Of a stretch of DNA of 64,000 nt, positions 53,348-63,997 are shown piece after piece. Made by a program: the position numbers and the translations under genes. The notes below the pieces were generated by a model. That model made no database searches and had not been told where the DNA came from. It saw only the letters and a program-made list of their open reading frames with translations. Source of the DNA: Chondrus crispus (taxonomy: Eukaryota > Rhodophyta > Florideophyceae > Gigartinales > Gigartinaceae); contig NW_005179373.1 in assembly GCF_000350225.1 (NCBI RefSeq), positions 186,001 through 250,000 of the forward strand. Direction: 5' to 3'. Position 1 is the stretch's first letter. Each line of letters begins with the position of its first letter.

Positions 53348-56300
53348 TTGGGGACCATAGCGAGCGCAAAGCATCGGATAGACCTTGAGGACGGCGCCCG
53401 GCCTGTTTATCAGCCCCCTTATCGAGCCGGGCATCGCGCCAGAGCCGTCGAAAAGACCGAGATTGAGCGGATATTAAAAGAGAGGGTCATTGAGCCATCC
53501 AGCTCAGAATGGGCTACCCCCGTAGTCTTGGTGCCAAAGAAAGACGGCACCCTACGCTTTTGTGTGGAATACCGGCGCCCCAATGCGTTGACCCGTCGGG
53601 ACTCGTACCCCATTCCGCGGATGGACGAATGCATTGACTCCCTTGGGGACGCCACCATCTTCTCCACCCTCGACTGCAACAGCGGGTACTGGCAAGTCGA
53701 GGTGGATGAAGCCGACAAGGATAAGACGACGTTCACGTCCCATATGAGGTTGTACCGATTCATGCGGATGCCGTTTGGTCTCAAGAACGCCCCAGCGACT
53801 TTTCAAAGGGCGGTGGACATTATCCTGTCACGGGTTAGATGGCAATACGCGTTGGTGTATCTCAACGACGTCATCGTATACTCCAAGACCTTACAGGAGC
53901 ATTTCACCCACATGAGGACGATCTTGGGGATGTTAAAAGATGCGGGTGTGTCCCTCAAATTCCCCAAGTGCCAATTCTTTCAAACCTCGGTGGACTATCT
54001 GGGCCACGTTAGTCGACCTGGAAAGTTGGAGGTGAGCTCACGAACGTGCGAAGCAATCCGGCAAGCCAAGGCACCGACAACCCAGACGGGAATCCGTTCC
54101 TTTATCGGTCTCTGTAACGTATTCCGGCGCTTTGTGCCAAACTTTGCACGCATTGCAACCCCCTTGAATCGCAAGCTCGAGACAGGACAGCCCGCAAAAT
54201 TTGGCGACCTCACGGACGAGGAGCACGAGGCGTTCGAGGAGCTGAAACGTCGTCTCACGTCACCTCCAATCCTGGCGCTGCCCAAGCAAAAAGGTGGCTA
54301 CAAATTGGACACAGACGCATGTGACCATCAGGCGGGATGCACTCTCCTGCAGGACCAAGAGGGTCCTGTTTACGTCCCAATTGGGTATTGGAGTCGAGCC
54401 CTGACGAAGCAGGAGCGCGACTACAATACCACGGAAAAGGAATGTTTGGCCATTGTTTGGGCTATCCTCCTCCTGAGGCCGTACCTGGGGGGACAAAGAT
54501 TTACTGTTCGAACGGACCACGATTCCCTGAGGTGGGTCCTGAACCTAGCCGATGCCAAGGGACGATTAGCCCGCTGGCGCCTCCGGTTATCGGAATACGA
54601 CTTCATAGTCGAACACCGTGCCGGGATTAAACACCAGGCAGCCGACGCCCTCTCGCGGCTTGAGACGACCGGATTGGATACTTCGACCCTGAGGGATGAA
54701 ATACCTTGCCACGTGGTAGACGAAGACGTACAAGGAGATCTACTGTCCTCCGAGGGCGTGACACCTCGTTATCCCGGCAACCCGGACGTGATGACTCTCG
54801 CGCATGATGATGCCGAGATATTGCCCGTGATGCAGGACGACCCCATTCGGTAGCAGAAGACAGACTCGTATTGTAAGACCATGATGAAAGAGGTCGGGAA
54901 ATCGGGAACGCAGTTCGAGGTCAATCAACACGGCCTCCTGTGCCGGCGCGCACCCTTGGACGGGAGTATACTGATCGTGGTCCCGGTGTCCCTGAGGGCG
55001 AGAATCTCCTTCTTGAGTCATTACCCGAGATTGCAGGGACACCCCGGCACGAGCAAGATGTACGAGAAAATGAGGTGTCTGTACTACTGGCCTCATATGG
55101 CTTCGGACGTCCAACAGACAGTCGCCGACTGCTGGTCGTGCGCCCGCGTGAGGGGAACGCAATACCGCCAGCAGAAGAAGCTAACGTTGTTTCCCGCCTC
55201 CGGGCCGCTAGAATTCGTCGCCATGGACCTGTATGGACCCTTGCCAAAAACCCCAAACGGGAACCGCCACATATTGGTCATCACGGACCGCTTTACCAAG
55301 CTGTGCCGCACTATAACCCTTCGGACGACTCAAGCTCAGCAAGTGGCCCAAACATTCTTTGACGCGTGGGTATACTCGTATGGCATGCCGGATACACTGC
55401 TGACCGACAACGGACCCCAGTTCACAGCTAAATTCTTCGAAGCTGTATGCAGCCTTCTCCGAATTCGGCACGTGCTCACGACGGCCTGTCATCCGCAAAC
55501 TAACGGTCAGGCCGAGAGATTCAACCGGACGTTAGCGACCCGATTGCGGCATTACGTCTCCGAACACCAACGGGAATGGGACGATTACGTACAACCCCTG
55601 ACGTACGCGTACAATATGCAGGTCCACAAGTCGACGGGTACGACCCCCTTTGACCTCATCTTGACGCGGCACCCACCAGGGATATCGGTCCAAGCTCGTT
55701 CTAGCGCTATACCCTCCCCAAATGAGAGTGAACCGACATCGGCAAAAATGAAGCAAAACACCCTACAGCGGGTGCGGAAGATTCTCTCCCGCGCGAGTAC
55801 CAAGTTGACACACGCCCAAGCACAGTACAAGAGAAATTTCGACAAGGCCGTAAGGACGTTATCCTCCTTCGAGGTCGGACAGGAGGTCTTTCTCTTCAGA
55901 CTCCCGGATTTTTCCGCTACGCCGCTCGAGAATGAGGACGGCCACCGGAAACTCCTTCCTAAAACGACAGATCCCTATAGGGTCATAAAGGCGTCACAGG
56001 GCGGAGACACCGTCACGATTGAGCGCAACGGTCTCTTGGATACAGCATCCATAAACCGTGTCACAAAGGCGCCGCAACCCTCCGTTCCGAAGATTCCCTC
56101 GCCCGTAAGGTCGACGCCCATGGCGATACCCCCGCCAAGCGGAACCACACCACCCGAAAAGACCTCCGTATCACGGACCACCCCGGCGGTCTCCATCGAC
56201 CCGGACAGCGAGGTCGCCGTCCATCAGGACCCCGCTGAGGCCGAAGCGGATACAGAGCACGCCATAGACCGCATCCTTGCCCAGGGCGAGTCAGACGACG

Positions 56301-56413
56301 GCTCCCCACTTTATCGCGTCCGATGGTTCGGCTATAGCCCCAAAGAGGACACCTGGGAGCGAGCGGATAACCTCCCAGAGAACTTCATCCGCCGATACCG
56401 AGCTAGACACTAA
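53348..56413 (+). pseudogene. Element C Pol: RT (YLND), RNase H, integrase, chromodomain
   Basis: TGA at 53,345-53,347 stands where Arg is expected (element B MWTGRLEKIGA), so this frame continues an older one. Reverse transcriptase: RFCVEYRRPNALTRRDSYPI and MPFGLKNAPATFQ, but the catalytic YLDD reads YLNDVIVYSK. This loses one of the two metal-binding Asp residues. RNase H: KLDTDACDHQAG, TTEKECLAIVWA. A TAG at 54,851 interrupts before the integrase. Integrase: HYPRLQGHPGT, CWSCARVRG, VAMDLYGPLP, LTDNGPQF, NGQAERFNRTL. Chromodomain: YRVRWFGYSPKEDTWERADN, ending at 56,413. Confidence 0.92.
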
Positions 56414-56862
56414 CCGAGACGGTCGGTCCAAGAGGAGGGGGGAAGAGAGGATGAAGTGTATGGAAAGAATGAGATTTTTTGCGCAAAAATCGTCAACACC
56501 CAATGGGAACGCCCCGTGGGACAGAGTCGGCGGTTTGAGGCACGAAGATTTAGGGAACTTCCAATGGGAGTTCGTTAATTTACAAGGACAAGCCTCGAAG
56601 ACGAGAAAACCAGGAACGTTTTGCTGGCAAAAAGGCCGATTTTTATTGCAAAGGAAAAACCCGATCGGGTAGTCACTAGCCTAACGAAGGCGTAGTCCTG
56701 ACCCCACATGGATATCAGTAACGCACGAACGACCCATCATGGACGCAGCGACGACGAGTGCCGCTGGAAGAAACCCTGTACGGGAGAGCGCAGGCACCCG
56801 GCGTCGCCGAACAGTACGAAGGAAGACAACCGCGATGAGGACGAAAGAAATGCGAAGGCAGT
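56414..56862. other. Convergent spacer of element C with post-pol module
   Basis: Between the 3' ends of pol (+) and the antisense gene (-). Holds AAGATTTAGGGAACTTCCAA followed by TGGGAGTTCGTTAATTTAC and a GGCCGATTTTTATTGC box. This resembles the blocks near 39,570 and 41,188 in element B. A GATTTTTTGCGCAAAAATC foldback lies near 56,472-56,490. Confidence 0.55.
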
Positions 56863-59037
56863 TTATTTGGAGGTGGGAGTACCCGGACGAGGACGCTTAC
56901 GAGAAGGGGCGCCAGCAGAATTGGAGGCTGAGGCCCCGCCGGCCCCACTACCGGCAGAACGGTCAGGCTCGAGCCCGAACCGGACGAGGACGTCCGAAAT
57001 AGCGCCGTCGGTCACGTCCCGAACGCGGGCCTGCAGAATCCCGCTAAGGGCAGACTGCACCTCATTCAGAGCCGAACGTGTACGCTCAAGGGTATGAGAG
57101 TCCCGTATGAGGGTCTCCGCTTGACGAAGGACGGCCGGAACCGTAGCAGCCGGTTCAGCCCCATAGTTTTGGGCATTCACAAGATACTCCTGCCAAGCCG
57201 CCCTGAGGTCTTCATCCACAATGGGCGGTACTTCCACTTGGTCGAACGTCTCCAGGACGAGTTCGGGCCTTGTGGCGACGAAGCTAGCCGTCGCACCAGC
57301 AGGCGGGCTGGAGGCAGGAACTTCAACCATGTCCTCCACAACCGCAGCGGCCGATTGGGTCGCTCCACCCCCGTCGTCGGGAGGCAGCACGGACCTCAGA
57401 GGAGCCACCGGTACCGGAGAGGGAACATCGTCGTCGCCAAAATAGACCGGTCCCCTTCCTTCGGGAGGCGCGGCGACGGACTCGCCCCCGTATAGGGACG
57501 GCACGGCCGAGACAGCCCCACGACTATTCGGAGGAAAAATCGGAACGGCATCTGAAGCGACCTCAGGAGGATGAAAGCACTCCGGAACGAATCCTTTCCC
57601 GCGGGGGTAGTAATCAGCGACTTTCAATACCGGCCAGGGGTAACGACGAGGCTCGGGAAGGACGACCCGAGTGGGATATGCTTTGCCGTCGTCATGCCCA
57701 CCAGGGTGACGCGGCATAGGCGAGAACCGGTCGGTCTCATAGTCGTACCAAAGAAACCCCGGGGTCTTCGTCCAATCGGTTTCGGCGGCGTATCGCAAAA
57801 GCGTCTCCGTCTCCTGAGGGTCGAATTCCGTTCCTCGGACGATATTTTGTACGCCGAGCTCGCGGACGTACGAAATAAGCCCGGTAGGCAGAGGCATCAG
57901 TCGACCCACAGGGGAAGCAATACCGCGGTATTGGAAGAGACGCCAGTCACGGTTCTTGGCGTTCATCTGAATCCCGTAGCGGGCGGCGTGAAGGAAGGCC
58001 ATGACGGACGATACGGCCCACTCGACGGCGACGATCTGCCAAAGCCATGCACGGAGGCAACTCTTCTGAAGATCCAAACTACCGTGATACGCCAAAACGG
58101 TTGGCGTGGGCACGCAGAGCGACCGAGGGACGTCCCGATAGAAGGGTTGCGGTGGCGCGCGGATGTAGTAGTTCGGCCGGAGTCGGGAAGGCATGTCGAA
58201 GAATTCCAAATTATGCCACCCGTAGAAGAGCCACTGCGTATTCCGAACACGGGACTCGTCGGAACAGTTGTCGCCCCACCAGCGCCGATCGAGAAGCCAA
58301 TACAACCGGTCATACGGGGGCTCGAAGGCAAGGAGCCCGAGCACGCTGTGACCCGCAGGGAGAAAACTCCCGCCAGGGGCGACGTCCTCAGGTCGCGGAA
58401 GATGTTGAAAACCGGAGAGGATGGTCTGCAGACGGATTTGATACTCCCTTTCGGGCCAACAACGCACATGGGATAGATCGGCTCGTCCATGCGTGCGCGT
58501 CCGGTCGTTCGGTGTCAGGGGTAGGTGGCGCCAGCGAGCTGTCCACGCTTCGTCTCTGCTTCGGCGATACCCGTTCGGGAGGCTGATTCCGTCTTGACAG
58601 ACTTCTTGAAAACGGAGAGCGTCAAGGTACCAATGGGACCAGCCCACGTACTGTTCGACCGGATACGGCACCGCGGAAGGACGTTGGGAAGCCTCGGCGG
58701 GGGTGCGGCGCTGACGGTGGTCGTACTCCTTCGCCGGGTTGACCCAGCGGGACGCCGACCCGGGCGCGAGAGGAGACATAGCTGGAGGCGTCGGAGGTGC
58801 TTGAGCGGGCTCCGAGAAGAAGGACGTGGGTTCGAGCGGCGGACTTGTAGGCGGTAAGGAGGCCGTCGCGTCCGTATTTATAGCCACCGCTCGCGGAATT
58901 CGTCCCGGCGGCGGAGGGGCGCCCCAGCGGGTTTCGCCCTGAATTACGTCCGTGGAGGTACTGTGCGCACTTGTTGGCCTGAGAGGCGTCGCTCCGTAGC
59001 CCATGCCCCTTCGGCGGCGGGCCTGCCTCCTGATCAT
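56863..59037 (-). CDS. Antisense accessory protein ORF3 of element C, 724 aa
   Basis: Intact from ATG 59,037 (MIRRQARRRRGMGYGATPL). Residues 1-135 are disordered, Pro/Ser-rich and basic. Residues about 135-450 form a compact Trp/Tyr/Pro-rich domain (WSHWYLDALRFQEV, WLLDRRWWGDN, WLFYGWHNLEFFDMPSRL). That domain includes VGRLMPLPTGLISYVRELGV (about 377) and TDWTKTP (about 420), shared with the element A protein at almost the same spacing (43 versus 42 residues). A disordered acidic linker and a helical region (LRQAETLIRDSHTLERTRSA) follow. The C-terminus is a Lys/Arg tail (RKRPRPGTPTSK) that could be a nuclear localisation signal. It lies opposite to gag-pol, before the 3' LTR. No known family recognised. 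Confidence 0.85.
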   Translation of the reverse strand: MIRRQARRRRGMGYGATPLRPTSAHSTSTDVIQGETRWGAPPPPGRIPRAVAINTDATASLPPTSPPLEPTSFFSEPAQAPPTPPAMSPLAPGSASRWVNPAKEYDHRQRRTPAEASQRPSAVPYPVEQYVGWSHWYLDALRFQEVCQDGISLPNGYRRSRDEAWTARWRHLPLTPNDRTRTHGRADLSHVRCWPEREYQIRLQTILSGFQHLPRPEDVAPGGSFLPAGHSVLGLLAFEPPYDRLYWLLDRRWWGDNCSDESRVRNTQWLFYGWHNLEFFDMPSRLRPNYYIRAPPQPFYRDVPRSLCVPTPTVLAYHGSLDLQKSCLRAWLWQIVAVEWAVSSVMAFLHAARYGIQMNAKNRDWRLFQYRGIASPVGRLMPLPTGLISYVRELGVQNIVRGTEFDPQETETLLRYAAETDWTKTPGFLWYDYETDRFSPMPRHPGGHDDGKAYPTRVVLPEPRRYPWPVLKVADYYPRGKGFVPECFHPPEVASDAVPIFPPNSRGAVSAVPSLYGGESVAAPPEGRGPVYFGDDDVPSPVPVAPLRSVLPPDDGGGATQSAAAVVEDMVEVPASSPPAGATASFVATRPELVLETFDQVEVPPIVDEDLRAAWQEYLVNAQNYGAEPAATVPAVLRQAETLIRDSHTLERTRSALNEVQSALSGILQARVRDVTDGAISDVLVRFGLEPDRSAGSGAGGASASNSAGAPSRKRPRPGTPTSK

Positions 59038-59471
59038 TGAGTGGGAGGGAATCGTCCGATGGCGGAGAATAACGCAAGGGGCGGGAGAAGCGACACGACC
59101 ACAGGACGGGCGGACGTAAGAGAGGTCACTTGCTCCCCTCGGTCACACGGGAATGTGTCGGCCTTCCTCAAAAGACAGAAGCAGCGAGGGCTCTCGAAAG
59201 GGCACGGAAGGCTTGACGGGAATACACCGTGTGTACGAGTTCGGAGGAGTACCGCGAGGTCGAATGCTGCCGTGCGGAGGCGTCGCAGAAGCGAACCGAC
59301 TCCTAATCACGACCCGAAGGGAGTTCGCGCCGGTCCGGCTTGGGCCAGTTTCGCAGTGGCCCCGAAACGTCGGTAACGTCCGTACAACGGCCGCTTGAAG
59401 GAGGCGAACGGGCGCGGGCCACGAACTTAATGGCCGCCCCGAGGACGTGGTGCACTCAAAGAAGAGGGGTG

Positions 59472-60234
59472 TGTGGGAGAACGGGTACCGACCGGTGTCG
59501 GTAAACGTAACGACCCGGAGGGAGATCCCGTAGGGGTGATCAGACGATACTGGAAAGGCAGGGGATAACTCAGCTTGTACACGGGGTGCACGTACCGCCA
59601 CGGTTGACAGGTGGCGGCGGAATGGCCACGTGTACCGCCGTACGTATTACGTCCCGATAGGGTACAGTAGACTGGAAGGTCCTACTGTGGGGGCGTAGAA
59701 ATTAGTGTAATAGGAGTGTCAGCCGGGGCAATCCCAGCTAGCACACGTGGTGCGCGCTCTGCCTGCGAGTACAGGTGGCAGGAGCCCAGCCACGTGTGCC
59801 GCCGTGCAGATTACTCCCCGGTGGAGTACAGTAGAGGTACTCCACTGTAGTGATCCAAAGTAGAAGTGGATCACTACTGTCCTGCCCGGCCGCCGGAGGT
59901 CGACGTACTTAGGGGCCGAGGCAGTACGCCCCCAGAGTAAAGGGGGTAGCGACCCCCTTGGCGAGAACTTAGGAAAAAGAGGCATATCGTCCCCTGCGGG
60001 TTATTCTTGAGGGCCGGAAGCACACGCTCCCCAGTTTGGTGGTTCCACCGCCTGGTAGAAGTGTATGCCCATTGAGCCCTATCCCCACCGGGTTCGCAAT
60101 TCCACTCGCCCGTTTACCGGAGTCATAACTGCCGCCCTCGCAGAGAGGTTGGTGGTGTTGTAATTTTACCGCTGCCGTGGACCCCCCCTCCGTGACGGGG
60201 TAAAAACCGAACCGGAAGGATCCATATTATTACA
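59472..60234 (+). repeat. 3' LTR of element C
   Basis: 763 bases matching 49,525-50,287. Preceded by the purine tract AAAGAAGAGGGG (about 59,458-59,469), the likely plus-strand primer. Followed by target duplication CATAT (60,235-60,239). Confidence 0.95.
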
Positions 60235-60239
60235 CATAT

Positions 60240-62181
60240 AGTCCAGAATAGTTTTCCGAGGTGCGGCCTCCGCACATTTACCATATGCACCCTTTTCCAT
60301 ACCGAGGCATGGTATGTCGTGTTTCTCTGTTGTTGTTCATTTCTGAAATGGAGGCCATTTTTGGGTATCTTGTACCCTGATTCAAGACGTGAAATAGGTT
60401 TTTGGGCGTGTTTGCTTCAAGACCAGCTGTTTCGATGCAAAATGGTCTCGTTTTTACTAACAATGCTATGTCACGCCCCTCCCTCTGCTTCATTTCGGGT
60501 GCGTGACTGCTTTTCTTCAGAGGCCTTGGCACCGGTGCCGGCTTGCATGGGCGCTTCTCGTAGGCTTGTATGAAAGGTTCTTGGAGGGCGGCCGCTCTCT
60601 CGAATTGGAGTGCGCATGCCATTCACGGGCCCAGGCGCCATTCTTGAAAACACGCGAAACAGGGTCATGGGAGCCGCTGGATCGTCTTGGCTCACTGCAA
60701 AACCATTTATTTCCGTTATATTTTACCCGCTGGATAGTGTTTGCATTCGGTATGACAAGGGCCGAATGGCAGTTGGATCCGGCGCCATCAATTTCCCTAG
60801 TTGCCGCCACTGTACTCGAGTACGGGAAATTCGAGACCATCAATTGTTGGGCTCTCCTCCTAGTTATCATACCCCAATTGATGAACTCCAAAGGGTCAAA
60901 ATCGCGGATTTTTGAGCTACTCACAGCACTCTGCCCTTTTGTATCGCTGCAGGGGGTGCTTTGGGCGCCTGTACAGAACACCAATACGCAGCGACAAGCT
61001 TCCACAATCCAAACCAACACAGCCTGTCCAGTTCACTGTAATTCCAGGGCATAACGCTGCGTGACGTGATCATAACAAGAACTGGGAGTGCAGGGCTCAA
61101 AGCACGTCAATCATATGCTACAGAGCACATTTCACAAGCAGCAATTGTGCACTGGTGCCTTCTTCGGCTTGCATGTTCCAACATTCCAGACGTTGGAACA
61201 GATACGAAAAACAGATCAGCTCTCGCGCCTGCATTAGATCTCCACCTCGGATCCCCGCGTACCACTACTCTATTCCACCTTGTACAGGATTCTTATTGTA
61301 TCAAAGGTAAAAACATAGCTACTTCTCAGACGCGTATTGAGCCATGCCAAGGCCCTGATGAGGCGATTGTCGCTGATCGCGACCGATCAACTCTATGAAA
61401 AGAATTTCGCAAACATTAAAATGGACTCGTCCATTTGCACATGAACCCAGACACAAGGTGCAACAGGCACTAGTCATCTCAATTTGAGTTTAGTTGTGCG
61501 CAGACCATCTCAATTTGAGCTACTGATTCCGTGTCGTGTGCTTATTTGAGCAGTGGATCGTGAGGCCAGCTGATCGGCCCGCGTACACGGCATACATAGG
61601 AATGCGTCATGCGGCATATTTGGCCACGTATGAGCGTTGAAAGGGCAGCTGCTGCTCACCGGGCCAGATGAGATCAATATCAAAACATTTGCGCAAAAAA
61701 TAAATGAACTCGTAAACGTGCACATGAGCCCAAAGCAAAGTTCGATACCCGCAGCGAATCCCAAGTTGAGATTTGATGAGTGCTGATCGATCGCAATTTT
61801 ATATTGGGTGAGCGCAGGTCATGTAAATTTCAGCTTCCAGCTTCGGGGCTCAGACTGACTTTAGAAATTGATAGTTTGGTCTGTGGGGGGCCGCTCGTAC
61901 AGTCAGTGTTATCTATTTCACCTCCAAGTGACCCGCATTCTCAATTGCACATGTTCTGTGCAAACACATATAATGTGATAGTGAATACTAGTCTATTCAA
62001 TATGTGGCGATGGAGATCGCTTAGGAACTAAAGAGAGTCGACGACGGCTCGTTGAGTGTGGAGGCCTTGAATACAGCGGTTGCAAATATGTATAAACTTC
62101 TTCTTCTTTTTTTGATCCTTTCTGTAGGGCAGGCGAGTACGTTTTCCAAGAAGGGCTCGCCTGTGCGAATGTTCCGCACTT
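60240..62181. other. Non-coding or unrecognised stretch
   Basis: About 1.9 kb. The longest plus frame (60,503-61,054, 183 codons) and a minus frame over the same bases (60,517-61,020) look like no protein I know. I do not call either. CATCTCAATTTGAG occurs twice, at about 61,476 and 61,507, as a direct repeat of a near-palindrome. Nothing else is supported. Confidence 0.4.
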
Positions 62182-62460
62182 TCAGATAAGTACAAGAGCA
62201 TCTCGGGCTCTTGAGAAGGCTACACAAGCTGCGTTATCGTTCTTGTAGAAGTGTAACAGATTAGGCCTTACCGACCCTTCTTTGTGCGCTAGCACTGTTC
62301 TAACCAGAGAAATGACTACGACATCGTATTCTTTGCCCTGTGATGAGTCGAATGTAAGCACTTCAACCTTACTCTTCTCTAAGCCTGTCCTCTGCAAGAG
62401 ACTGATTATATTGTTCTTCTGAGCATTTTATGGCGTCAAGATTCCAATTTCACCACTCCT
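62182..62460 (-). pseudogene. SF1 (UPF1-like) helicase C-terminal fragment
   Basis: The minus strand reads IGILTP, a TAA where Tyr is usual, and NAQKNNIISLLQ (motif IV region). Motif V follows (VEVLTFDSSQGKEYDVVVIS), then motif VI NAACVAFSRARDALVLI, followed by a stop. This is the C-terminal RecA-like lobe of a UPF1/SEN1-type helicase. It is not a copy of the helicase at 10,486-12,209, whose motif V reads DALQGLELPIVVISM. The N-terminal lobe is absent. It is truncated next to the second KDZ fragment on the same strand. Confidence 0.7.
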
Positions 62461-62711
62461 TCCTTGCGCACGTGTCCATCGACTTACCATGTACACAACA
62501 ACCTGCGCCGCAAATTCATTTCGATATCCTCATCCCTCTGTGTTTTGCTCCTCGGCGTTCGGAAATTCGTTCCCAGATACGTGTTGAGTGTCCACAAGAT
62601 TGACAATACTGAGAGGGATGTCTATTATTTCAAGTTCTATCATTGTACTCGATGTGCGTTTTTCCGTTCTCCTTTCACCGTTCTTGACGGTGTGATCGTA
62701 GAACAATGAGC

Positions 62712-63325
62712 TTACAAGGGTACCGATGGGCTGGGCACTTCGCATTTGAGTGTCGAGAAGAAAAACACACCGAGGCGAAGCGTTCCAAATGTCTTTGTGT
62801 TGAGTCTCCTTCGCAGTCGGGAAGGTAGGTTTTTTGGAGCGGAATGGAAGGGCGAATGCCCAAGGCATGTACATCGCAAGCCCCCATCGTCGTCGATCCA
62901 AGTACATATGGCATGGGAATCACCAGGGTTTCGATCCATGTTTGAGGAATCTCTGCAACACGCGAGCCGGGTAAAGTTTGCTGAGATCCCAATTGCTGTC
63001 CCTGGAAGCTTGTCAATCCGATTTTTCTTAATGTCTTGTGCGCATAATAAATTGAAGTTGTCAAAAAGCACTGTTCTTTGAACCGAAGCACCCGCAATTG
63101 ACGAAAATACCTCCAGGGCATTCTCTGGACTCTCGCACAAATCTACAACCGTGTGTGCCATTAAGACTGGAGTAAGTTCTGCAAACTTGTCGACGTTTCT
63201 GATGGAACTTTCCTGGCGTCGTCCTCCGTTGCCATGGTGGCTTCCTGTTCTTCGCTGCCCGACTCCTTCGAATGTGAAACGCTGCCGCTCATGCGGGTAC
63301 AATGCATTAATTTCTTGCAGATGTG
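62712..63325 (-). pseudogene. Second KDZ transposase N-terminal fragment, cut by solo LTR
   Basis: The minus-strand frame runs into the LTR boundary at 63,325 and reads ALYPHERQRFTFEGVGQRR onwards. It is homologous to codons around 16,990-17,310 of the first KDZ copy: CTWIDDDGGLRCTCLG here against CTWINEDGLVRCTCIG there. In both, about 130 residues of similar helical sequence lie upstream. It breaks off into unrelated residues near 62,780. The pairwise similarity is moderate, so the two copies are different family members and not recent duplicates. The break at 63,325 is caused by insertion of the LTR at 63,326. Confidence 0.65.
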
Positions 63326-63997
63326 TGTGGGATAACTCCTCTCCGCCCTGGGTTGGGTGAGAGGCGGAGGCTTTAGCGAGGGAGCACGCGGCGCGGACGC
63401 TACGCGCTAATTGAACCGATCGGACGAGCTCGCGAAAAGGGAGTGGCTCACTGGCCGGTTACGCGCAGTCGCCCCGTGGTGCGTGAACGGGAGCGACCGG
63501 TAACGGGTTAGAAGCCGCGCGCGCGATAGACAACCGAAACGGAGGTACGTAGGCGCGAAAGGGACGGGGGTGAGCTTACCCCAGTTTACTGGTGGGGACG
63601 GGTGCTAGGTCTTAACCACACAGAGGGACGCCTCGGACACCTGTCCCAGTACAGTAGTACAGTACCTGCCGCCTAGTGCGTGCCGGGTACTGTACACAAT
63701 TAAAAAGCTAGCGCCATAATTACTACTACCGCACGGACGCTGCTACTACACGTGTGCACTACTGTACACGCGTGATGCTTACAGACCACCGCACGGACGA
63801 CACGTGTGCTAACGCGCACACGTAATACGCGTAGACTAACGCACGGACGACACGTGTGCTATTGCACACGTGCGCCACGCACGACCTGTCGGTACACGCG
63901 CGCGCTCCCTAGACGTAGGCCCACCCGCCCACGTGTGCACCGTGCACGCCCGCACGGTTAATAACCTCCCCACGCGCGCGACGGTCGTTATACTACA
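63326..63997 (-). mobile_element. Solo LTR related to element B
   Basis: The left end TGTGGGATAACTCC mirrors the end of B's LTR, and the right end TTATACTACA mirrors its start (TGTAGT...). Internal similarity to B's LTR in reverse complement is clear around 63,430-63,720 (GGCCGGTTACGCGCAG, GGGTTAGAAGCC, ACCTGTCCC, ACTGTACACAATTA). Bases 63,321-63,325 read ATGTG, and the three bases after the LTR are ATG, so a target duplication is likely but cut by the window edge. Three copies of a GCACGGACG/CACGTGTGC unit lie at about 63,731, 63,791 and 63,841. Confidence 0.75.

Larger units (their letters stand above)
49525..60234 (+). mobile_element. Ty3/gypsy chromovirus C
   Basis: A 10,710-bp LTR retrotransposon with 763-bp LTRs (49,525-50,287 and 59,472-60,234). 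They are flanked by the target duplication CATAT (49,520-49,524 and 60,235-60,239). Gag, protease, RT, RNase H, integrase and chromodomain run on the plus strand. An unbroken 724-aa gene lies on the minus strand before the 3' LTR, in the same place and orientation as in element A. Gag has two in-frame TAG codons, pol has a frameshift and two stops, and the RT active site reads YLND, so this copy is dead. The LTRs differ at roughly 14-20 positions by eye. Confidence 0.95.

Noticed and set aside
60503-61054. 183-codon plus-strand frame and the opposite minus frame
   Set aside because: Both strands are open over the same bases, and neither shows a domain, good start context or conserved motif.
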